26,425 nt of DNA from S012-135 sp964423785 (lineage in GTDB: Bacteria; Desulfobacterota; Desulfobulbia; Desulfobulbales; S012-135). Shown in pieces: positions 1 to 9,100 of this stretch. Location: assembly GCA_964423785.1 (NCBI GenBank), contig CAYRGZ010000018.1, positions 1 through 26,425 of the forward strand, given 5' to 3'. Each line of letters opens with the position of its first letter. The first letter of the stretch is position 1. Under the pieces are notes generated by a model. The model had not been told where the DNA came from. It saw only the letters and a program-made list of their open reading frames with translations, and did no database searches. A program made the position numbers and the translations under genes.

Positions 1-55
1 GAATTCGGCGGCACGTCCATGTGCCGCACACAGCCCGTTTTTCAACGGGCTGCTA
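1..55 (-). repeat. Dispersed double-hairpin repeat, left copy
   Basis: This is a palindromic element with GAATTC at 1-6, a 7-bp hairpin (GCGGCAC 8-14 with GTGCCGC 21-27), then a perfect 9-bp hairpin (CAGCCCGTT 31-39 with AACGGGCTG 44-52), ending in CTA at 53-55. The same element in opposite orientation closes the window at 26345-26399. Only a few positions and the second loop differ. It may extend left of the window. It looks like a REP or terminator-type intergenic repeat; any function is inferred. Confidence 0.8.
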
Positions 56-113
56 GGGCGGTTGCCAGAAGGGGAAGTCTCGAGGGTTTTGTTTCTGGGC
101 TCGTCGACTGATT

Positions 114-122
114 TGCTATAAT
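114..122 (+). promoter_or_regulatory. Candidate extended -10 sigma70 promoter
   Basis: TGCTATAAT is a perfect extended -10 (TGnTATAAT). The region 17-18 bp upstream has no good -35, as expected for extended -10 promoters. Transcription would begin near 129 and give a leader of about 440 nt before the cytochrome start at 572. This is a motif match only. Confidence 0.4.
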
Positions 123-140
123 GAATGCAAACGTGCCGAG

Positions 141-287
141 GGGCTGGTTACAGCCCGTGGGGAGGGAGCTGTCCTGCCGATGGCTGAATAGCGGTTCATT
201 CAGTGTTGGGGTATTTGCCCCCACGAGGTGGGGAAATGCTCGCCTTCGGCCGGAAACGGCGGCGCCTCGGTGGGCGGGAAAGCTTTC
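141..287 (+). ncRNA. Structured leader, possible regulatory RNA
   Basis: A cluster of inverted repeats lies in the stretch upstream of the giant cytochrome gene. They are GGGCTG/CAGCCC (141-146/151-156), CTGAAT/ATTCAG (184-189/198-203), CCCCAC-gag-GTGGGG (219-233), a GAAA-tetraloop hairpin GCCG-GAAA-CGGC (249-260) extended by CGCC/GGCG (241-244/261-264), and a GAAAGCTTTC palindrome (278-287). Positions 220-228 can instead pair with 265-274, which excludes the 219-233 hairpin. No known riboswitch class was recognised; the c-di-GMP/GEMM core is absent. Nothing convincing is translated here. Confidence 0.4.
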
Positions 288-330
288 TAACTTGTCAGGA
301 TCAGGTTGTTTCCATTGTGGCAGTCTTGGC

Positions 331-346
331 TGGCCTGAAAAATGCA
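331..346 (+). promoter_or_regulatory. Candidate sigma54 (-24/-12) promoter
   Basis: TGGCCTGAAAAATGCA has GG at 332-333 and GC at 344-345, separated by exactly 10 nt. That is the invariant spacing of sigma54 promoters (consensus TGGCACG-N4-TTGCA). It differs from consensus at three conserved positions. A start near 357 would leave a leader of about 215 nt before the cytochrome gene. A sigma54-dependent activator is encoded at 21772-23166. Motif evidence only. Confidence 0.35.
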
Positions 347-525
347 TTTGCAAAGGCCCGTCCTTGACGGTCAGATGCGCAAAAAGAGTTATTTTTTCTG
401 TAAAAACAATGTGATGGGATATGTGGCCGGATTGGTCCGTTGACGGGAATGGATGCACGGCGGTTCTGCCTGTGCGGCGGTGCCCCGTGGGGTGCTGAAA
501 CCGGCCACGCAACGGAAACGGTGAG

Positions 526-551
526 TAGGGAACCGTATTAGGGAACCGTAT
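526..551 (+). repeat. Perfect 13-bp tandem duplication before the cytochrome RBS
   Basis: TAGGGAACCGTAT occurs twice back to back (526-538 and 539-551), ending 10 bp before the purine-rich ribosome binding site at 561-570. It could be a pair of operator half-sites, an RNA-level control site, or a slippage duplication. Confidence 0.6.
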
Positions 552-571
552 TAAAGTACTGGAGAGGGAGA

Positions 572-3078
572 ATGAGAAAGGCTGGATGGATTGCTGGAGC
601 ATTGGTTGCCGGGGCAATGTTCTCCTCGACGCTGTTGCAGGCGTCCTTCTTGAACGCACCGCACAACGAGGAGAACAACCTGACCTGTAAGAGTTGCCAC
701 GAGTATCCCTTTGACGCGTGGCCAGGGTATGTTCCGGATTCCCAGAACCCGGACGACAACATCAAGAACTTCATCTGTCTGCGGTGTCACGACGCGGCCA
801 ATCCTAATCCTAGCTATCCCAATGCACCGGGCAAGAACCTCCACTCCAGCCAGTCGTTGCAGGGGCGGATCCCGGATTGGACCACCAACTGTGTCGACTG
901 TCACGATCCCCATTTCCAGGCCCAGCTGAACTATTACCTCTCCGACACCTCCCAGCTCTATCTCGTCACCGGTTCCTACAACGTTACTTCTCTCGATACG
1001 TCAACCACCCCTCCCACCTCGACGGTCAGCTACACGCTTTTCTCCAGTGATCCCAACTGGTCGGATCCCGCCACATGGTCTCAGAAGACCGGGCCGGGGC
1101 GCGGCCTTATCTTCGTTGCCGACGCCGACAACCCCTACGAGACCTTTGAGGTCGTCGCCGCCGACACCTCCTCCATTACTGTGGCCGGTGACCTTACGCA
1201 GGTGAACCAGGGGAACACCTTTGCCCTCATTTACGGCCAGCTGGTCCGGTCCCAGGTCCAGTTGCCGGAGACCCAGGGAAGCGGTCTCGGCACAGTCAAG
1301 TTTTTCACCCCCTACGGTGGCTTCACCAATACCACTACGCCGGACGGTATCTGTCAGGTCTGCCATACGGTGACCAACAACTGGCGGGCCGACGGCACGG
1401 TGAGCGTCAACAGCACGGATCACCATACCGGCGAGCGGTGCACGGTCTGTCATCATACCAATGAAGGGTTCAAGCAGACCGTGCCCCAGCACGAAACCAA
1501 CGGGTACATAACCCGGACGAGCTTGTGCCTGAACTGCCACGTGGCCGGTACCGCTCCGGCCGCCGACGAGGTGCGGTCGGTCATCCATGCCAACGACTGT
1601 GCCAAGTGCCATACGACCCCGCCGGCCTTGGCCGCCGCGTCCCAGCGGCAATATGTCACTCAGATCGCCCGGGGCGAGTGTGTTACCTGTCACGGCAACT
1701 ACTTCCAGGGCCATACCCACCACACCTTGGCGGCTCAGAATGTCAAGGATTCGTCCGAGTGCGTCACCTGTCACGCGGCTGGCGATCCGCTCGGTGTCCA
1801 CAACAACAATTGCTGGCACTGTCACGACCAGAACACCGGTGCCCGAATCGTCGGCGCCAACGGGTGGGGGGACGCCACGGTCAACGGCGGCGCCGGCGGG
1901 ACCTGCAAGGACTGCCATGCCGCCTATTTCGATGGTCATACCTATGGCAACAACCATCTGAACGTGGCCTTGCGCTCCACCGATCTCTCCAACAATACTC
2001 CGTGTAACAACTGTCATAATGTCGATAGCGACACCTCCGGAACGGCCCTGGATTCCTGGACCGATATCCGGAGCCTGCACGACGTGGCCACCAATGGCAC
2101 CGGTCCCTGTGCTACCTGTCACCAGTCGAGCCGGCTGACCAACGATCCGGCCAATCCCACCGAAACGGTTGCCGACGTCATCGCCCAGGGCCAGGCTGGC
2201 GCCCAGATCGGCTGCCTCGATTGCCACGCCACCAAGACCGCTGGTCACGCCGACCACGTGGCTATGGGGGTGATCACCGCTTACGCTTCCTGTAATACCT
2301 GCCACGATCCCAGCGGTATCGGCACCTCCAGCTTCTACACCGATACCCTGCATCCGGGCTGCACGACCTGCCACGTCGATCCGACGGCCGGCGACTATAC
2401 CTTGAAGTCCGGTTCCTCGGCCGAGGGCCACGGCCGTGCCGACGCCGGGTTCGGCAATCCGAATACTTGCGCCACCTGTCACTCCGCCATCGCGGCCGAT
2501 TGGTACAGTCATGACGTGGATCACCAAGCCAAGGGTTTCATAACTCTGAGCAGCGATTGTGCCAACTGTCATGCCGAAACCCTGAGCTATCCCCTGTTCA
2601 CCGACGGTGCCAACAACAAGAAACATGATGCCTGTACGGTCTGCCATAATGGGGACGGCAGCCTGATCGACTCCAATGCGGCGGCTGCTCGGGCAGCCGG
2701 TACCGCCATTGAGTGTACGACCTGTCATCAGGCCTATTTCGATCAGCATGTGAATATTGACCATACCTACCGGGTGGGGCTGGCGACCGCCTGTTCCGCC
2801 TGTCACGATGGTGCGCAGGGGATCCAAACGGGGGTGCCGGTCTCCGCTGCGGATCCGAAATTGCACAATGCCTGTGCCAGCTGCCACGCCTCCAATGGTG
2901 ACCTTGTCTCTATTGCCCAGGGACATGAGGGCGCAACCATAGCGTCGCCCAACACCTGCGAGACCTGCCACGGCAGCTTCGAGACGAAGCATGCTGGGGT
3001 GGATCATAGTGCAGCGGCGTCGCTGGCGACGGACTGCTCCGGTTGTCATACCGGTACGGCCGGAACGACGACGGGCAT
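572..3078 (+). CDS. Giant multihaem c-type cytochrome, N-terminal part up to a scaffold gap
   Basis: Exported electron-transfer protein, predicted to act in the periplasm, outer membrane or outside the cell. ATG at 572 follows GGAGAGGGAG (561-570). Residues 1-24 form a Sec signal peptide (Arg-Lys start, hydrophobic core, LQA cleavage site). The visible 835 residues hold 24 CXXCH haem-binding motifs, the first at Cys39. After the third haem comes a haem-free, Thr/Ser-rich segment of about 140 residues (roughly 115-255). From there haems are dense, often paired with distal His in VHxxC or DHxxxG contexts. The frame runs open into the N run at 3079. The last 130 bp before the gap nearly match 3691-3821, so the gap is repeat-induced. 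It is most simply one gene with the part at 3181-11523, because filling the interrupted module with 104 nt restores one frame. Two tandem cytochrome genes cannot be fully excluded. Confidence 0.93.
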
Positions 3079-3178
3079 NNNNNNNNNNNNNNNNNNNNNN
3101 NNNNNNNNNNNNNNNNNNNNNNNNNNNNNNNNNNNNNNNNNNNNNNNNNNNNNNNNNNNNNNNNNNNNNNNNNNNNNN
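3079..3178. other. Scaffold gap (100 N) inside the cytochrome repeat array
   Basis: The 100-N run is presumably a nominal gap size. Pre-gap sequence ends two-thirds of the way through a three-haem module, at the point matching 3821, 4049, 4280 and 4508. Post-gap sequence resumes at the point matching 4613. In each of the three intact modules I measured, the corresponding distance is 104 nt. A 104-nt fill, or 104 plus whole modules, joins both flanking frames and adds at least one CXXCH. Confidence 0.85.
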
Positions 3179-3180
3179 AG

Positions 3181-6100
3181 TGTGTGGACTGCCACGGAGC
3201 GTACTTCCCGAACCACAGCCACGTGCACGACGTTGCGTACAACCCGGCGACGGACACCTCGCAGCCGAGCCAGCAGGGTTGCGCCACCTGTCACAACGAC
3301 GCTGGTGCCGGTCTTGCGACGTGGAGTGCGATTCTGACGGAGCACTTCTCCGACTGTAACACCTGCCACGGCTATGCGGATGCGGACGGCAAGGGAACGC
3401 CGCCGCTGAGCACGGTGCAGAACACCATTGCGACGGGCACGAACGTGACCTGTGCGACGTGTCATACGCCGAAGGTTCCAGACGTGCAGCACGGCGTGGA
3501 TCACGTTGGTCAGGGTCTGGTGACTATGGCGACGGCGTGTTCTGGCTGTCACGTGGATCCGGCGAACCAATTCACCAACCCGAACGATCCGAAGGTGCAC
3601 AACGGCTGCTCGACTTGCCACAACGCGAGCGACAACTCGCTGAAGGGCAGCGCGGCCGGCCACGGCCTGAACGATGCGGGCTTCGGCAACCCGAACACCT
3701 GCGAGACCTGCCACGGCAGCTTCGAGGCGAAGCATGCTGGGGTGGATCATAGTGCAGCGGCGTCGCTGGCGACGGACTGCTCCGGTTGTCATACCGGTAC
3801 GGCCGGAACGACGACGGGCATGCCGGTGAGCGCGACGGACAACATGGTGCATGACGCCTGCGCGACCTGCCACGGTACCACGGGGGCTTTGGTTGGCAGC
3901 GCGGCGGGCAACACGAGCCCGAACAGCTGTAACGACTGTCACGGCGACTTCGCGAGCAAGCATGCGGCGGTAGACCATTCCACGAAGGCGAGCCTGTCCA
4001 CCTCGTGCTCTGCCTGCCACGACGGCACGCAGGGAACGACGACGGGCATGCCGGTCGACGCGGCAAACAACAAGGTGCACGACAGCTGCGCGACCTGTCA
4101 CGGCAGCACGGGCGCCTTGGTTTCCATCGCGGCGGGCAACACCGATCCGAACGAGTGCGTGACTTGTCACGGCGGTTTCGGCAGCGGTGTGCATACGGCG
4201 GTGGATCACAGCCAGGCTGCGAGCTTGGCGACGGACTGCTCCGGTTGTCATACCGGTACGGCCGGAACGACGACGGGCATGCCGGTGAGCGCGACGGACA
4301 ACATGGTGCACGACGCCTGTACGACCTGCCACGGCACTACGGGTGCCCTGGTTGGCAGTGCGGCTGGCAACACGAGCCCGAACAGCTGTAACGACTGTCA
4401 CGGCGACTTTGCGAGCAAGCACGCGGGTGTGGATCACTCGGGAGCGGTGAGCCTGTCGGCGGACTGCGCGGCGTGTCACGACGGCACGCAGGGTCTTGCC
4501 AGCGGCATGGTGGTGGATCCGGCCAATGACAAGGTGCACGACGCCTGTGCGACCTGTCACGGCAGCGACGGCACGCTGGTGGGCTCGGCTGCGGGCAACA
4601 CGGCACCGAACGAGTGTGTGGACTGCCACGGAGCGTACTTCCCGAACCACAGCCACGTGCACGACGTGCGGTTTGATGCAGCCCTTGATCTCGGTCAGCC
4701 GTCGTCCACTCCGTGCGCCAACTGCCATAATGACAATGGCGGTTCGTTGGCTACCTGGAACGATATTTACGTGGAACATCTCTCTAGCTGCGATACCTGC
4801 CATGCCTATACCGATGCGGATGGTCAGGGAACGCCGCCGCTTTCCACGGTGCAGAACACCATTGCCACCGGCACGGCGGTGCATTGCCTGACCTGCCATA
4901 CGCCCAAGACGGCGCCGGCCGGTCACGGCGGCCATCCGCAGCCGGATGTCATCGCTCAGAAGGCGGCGGCCTGTACGGTCTGTCACGACAACGATCCGAG
5001 CGCGCCCAAGGCGGTGGTGAATGATATCCACAAGGGCGATTGCAATAACTGTCACGACGCCTCCAGCGGACCGCCGACCCTGCGCAACCCGGTGCCGCCG
5101 AACGCGGTGGCCATTGTCCGGGGCGGTGACTGTGTGACCTGTCACGGCAGCGGCTATACCCACGACGTCTTCGAGGCCGGCACCTCGCACAGCAAGATCA
5201 CCTTCGGCGATCCGGCTCTGCCTGGCGTCGACACCTCCACATGTGGCGCTTGCCATTCTACCCGGGCCAACGGCTCGGCCGACGCCGAGGCCATCCATAT
5301 GACCGACGCCAAGGCCGGCGGCCGGACCTGGGCCTGCGAGATCTGCCACAACAATCCGGAGTTCAACGGCCTGATCTCCGACGCCATTAATGGTACCGGT
5401 GTCTATGCGAGCCGTCCGGGCGGTGCGGTCTACTGTACCGATTGTCATGAGTACAACGACGGCGTGAATCCGACCTTGACGCCGTACGCCCACGTCTTCC
5501 CGCATGGTAACCGGCGCCACAACATTCAGGGCATCAACAACTGCGTGGTCTGCCACTCCGACCTGGATGTGATCAACGGTATCCATATTCCGGGCGCGGT
5601 GAGCGGCTCGAACAGCTGCGATACCTGCCACGGCAGCACGGATCCCAACGTCTCCGCCACCATTGCGGCGGGCGGGGGCAACTGCGGTGACTGTCATGGT
5701 GAGCAGTATGTCCACACCTACGCCGGTGCGCCTGCACACGATATCACCGTGAACGGTGCCTCCTGTGCCGGCTGTCATACGGTGGGGACCTTCAGCGAGA
5801 TCGTGGCCACGCATCGTGATACCTGCGCTACCTGCCACGGCTCCAGCGATCCGACGGTGCAGAACGTCATCGCCAACGCGAACGGCGGCAATGTCGGATG
5901 TCTGGACTGCCATTCTGGTGCCGGTGCCGCGCATCACGCCTCTGCCAAGGCCCAGGCTGGCCTGTGCGAGACGTGTCACGACAACAGCCAGGTTGGGCCC
6001 ACGGTGGCCAATATCCGGCAGCTGGCCTGCGTGGTCTGTCACGTGGACGCTAATGCCAACGGTGTTGCCATCGTCAGCCTGCGGCTCTCCAAGATCACCG

Positions 6101-9100
6101 GTTCGGAGCCGACGAGCTTGGTGAACGCCAACGCCACCGTTGGTTCCACCACGACCGACGGCAACGGTTACCTGGCCTCGCACCGGATCAACGGCAGCAG
6201 CCCCATCGCCATCTACGATTTCCGGGCCTGCTTCGATTGCCATTCGGGCAACAACCCGAACTATCCGGCGGCCCCAGTGATCGCGCCGTTCCACGGCTTC
6301 CCGGGCGATCTCTCCCTTGAGCACATCGCCTATAGGGACAGCAGTGGCAAGACGGTCGGCACCAACCGGACGATCATCGGCGGCGGGTCGGTGCTGGTGG
6401 CCGATGAGAACAACAACGGCGATGCCCTGCCGCGGGTGTTCATGAACGAGCATCCGGGCCACAAGCACTTCCGCCGGTTCGCGGCCAACATGCGGGCCCG
6501 GAGTTCCAAGAACGGTTATTCCGACAACGAGCGGCTCTATGACGGCAATCCGTACAACAACCGCAACGCCACCAACAGCGCCTTGAATACTACGGTGGAT
6601 GTCCTGTTCCACAAGGGAGGCGTGACCTTTGCCAACGGCTTCGATCCGTGCCAGGAGGCCGGCAAGTGCGGCGGTAATTTCGGAACCGACATGGTGCCGC
6701 TCTCCGGCTACGACCTGACCATTGCCACGGTGCCGCACACCCGGTTCGGCACCAACCTGGGCACCAACTTCAAAAACGTGCCCTACATGCCGAACATCAG
6801 TGTCCCGACCTCCAGCGACACGGTGGTGATCACCCAGGCCATCTGGACGGAAAGCACCACGACTCCGGGAGTCGGTGATCTGGTGATCCGGGCGACGACC
6901 AGCAGCCGGAACAACCCGAACCTGGTTTACGCCGGCACGCTCGGGGCCGTGGTCGGGAACCATTACGAGTGGATCGTCACCGACGTGGCCTACACCGCTT
7001 CGGTGACGGTGACCTCTTCGGAGGGCGGTTCCGCGACTGTGAACGTTGACAATCGTACCTGCCCGACCTGCGGCGACGGCGGTGGCGATCCTGCGGCCAA
7101 CCACGCCAACTACAACGCGGTGCCCAACGCCACGTTGAACGACGGTACGCCGTGCTCCGATTGTCACGTGAACGGTAATCTGGCCGACTTCCACTACACC
7201 AAGGCGGTGAGCTGTACGTGGTGTCACGGCAGCCCGGTATCCGGCGTCGATCCGTACAACCTGAATCTGGCGACCGTGGTCTGTACCGATTGTCATACGG
7301 TTGATCCAGCGGTCCACCCGACGGATGTGATGCCGGATCATTCCACCTTCCTGCTGACTACGGACAGCCAGTGCGTGAGCTGCCATACGGGTGACGTGCA
7401 GAGCGTGGTGCACGCGGCCAACGGCTGCTCCAACTGCCATGACAGCAGCTTCAATCTGAAGGCCGGCGCCAACGGTTATGGTGATGCGACCAGGCACACG
7501 CTGGGCGGTAGCTCATCGTGTTCGGTTTGCCATCCGAATCGGGCGGCCGACTTCCAGAACCACCTGACGCCGACCCATGCCAATGTGGCTGGTACTGCGA
7601 GCTGCCAGAGCTGTCATACGGGCGATATTCCCACTGTGGTCCACGCATCCTGTACCTCCTGTCATACCGATATCGTGGCGGATGGTACGCTGCGCGCCGG
7701 CACGGTGGGCGATGCCTCCGGCCACACCAAGGGGACGCCGTCGGCCTGTGCCGACTGCCATCCCAGCCGGGCGGCCGATTTCTTCAACCACACCTCGCCG
7801 GTGGACCATGTGGCCAAGGGCCATGTGACGGCCACCACGGGCGCGACGCCGACTACCAACTGCGCGGGCTGTCATAACCCGGCGGATACCATCAACGATT
7901 CGGTGGCCCATAACGGTCAGTGCGCCGATTGTCATACACCGACCACCGGTGTCCTGCGGATCGGCCAGTCGGCACCGCCGTTTGGCGATGCCAGCTTCGG
8001 GGCCGGTGACTGTATGAACTGTCACGGTTCCTACGGTTACTTCGAAGCCCACAAGCATAAGGACAATCACATCGTGGCCCTTGACCCGTCCGATCTCGGG
8101 CAGGATACCTCGCAGCCCTGTTCCGACTGTCATAACGACAGCGGCAACAGCTTGGCGAGTTTTGCGGACATCCTCGTCGAGCATGACACGGACGGCACCA
8201 AGGACGGCGTGGGGGCCTGCGTGACCTGTCACGATTCCACCCGGAACGTCAATGTGGATTCGGCCTACACCGATATCCAGGATGTCATTGCCAACGGTGT
8301 AGCGCCGATCCACTGCCTGACCTGTCATGCCGACAAGGCGGCTCCGAACACCCACGGAGGCCATACAGAAGGTGACGGCACCTTTACCTGGGAGCCCTTG
8401 TGTGAGTCCTGCCACGGTATCGGCGGCAACTCCAACGCCGCGCCGCAGGGTGAGATCATCGCCGGGGTGCACTCGAACAACTGCGGCTTCTGCCACCAGG
8501 GAGGAGTCGGCGGCGCCACCCTCATTGGTTCGGCGGCCAACGCCACCTGGGGCAACCTGCCGCATGCCTGTACCGAGTGCCACACCACCTACTTTGCCGG
8601 TCACAGCCATGTGCACGATGTCGCCTTCGACAGCGGCGTCGATCTGGCCCAGGATGCTCCGGGAACGCCGTGTGCTTCCTGTCACGACGACGCCGGCGCC
8701 GCGCTCGGCAACTGGAACGCTATCCTGACCGAGCACCTGGGGACGTGTGACACGTGTCATCAGTACGTGGACGACGGCAAGGGAACGCCGCCGCAGACCA
8801 CGGTGGAATCCACTATTCTGTCTGGCACCGGCGTGACCTGTACCACCTGCCATACGCCGAAGCTAACGCCCAACACCCACGGTGGCCACGGTGCCGACTT
8901 CGGTAAGGACGCGGTCTGTACCACCTGTCATACCGGCGCCAATGTGGTGGTGGATATCCATCACAACGACTGCTCGATCTGTCATAACGGTACCCCGAGC
9001 CGGGATACCGAGAAACAAGGCGATCCGGCCAACGGCGTGGACGGCGACGCCACCCTGGCCAACGGCACGGCGGCGGCCGGCACCTGGAGCTCGGTATCCT

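Noticed and set aside
141..287. Cyclic-di-GMP (GEMM), guanidine or cobalamin riboswitch
   Set aside because: The conserved cores I know for these classes are not present, so only an unclassified structured leader is claimed.
121..414. Plus-strand 97-codon open frame starting in the -10 box of the leader
   Set aside because: The ATG overlaps the TATAAT box and there is no RBS. The frame runs through a series of hairpins, and no protein family is recognisable.
572..3337. Reading the cytochrome frame through the N run to a stop at 3337
   Set aside because: Past the gap this frame loses all CXXCH motifs and gives Arg/Thr-rich nonsense. The true continuation is in the other frame, explained by the nominal gap length.
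3690..4606. CRISPR-like array
   Set aside because: The period is 228-231 bp, in frame and encoding haem modules, with no unique short spacers.
3046..7497. Very long minus-strand open frame (about 1,480 codons) opposite the cytochrome
   Set aside because: It mirrors the repetitive CXXCH coding sequence and crosses the N gap. It has no RBS, signal or recognisable domain, and its low-complexity composition is that expected of an antisense shadow. The same applies to those at 1001-3049, 7513-8853 and 9175-10602.
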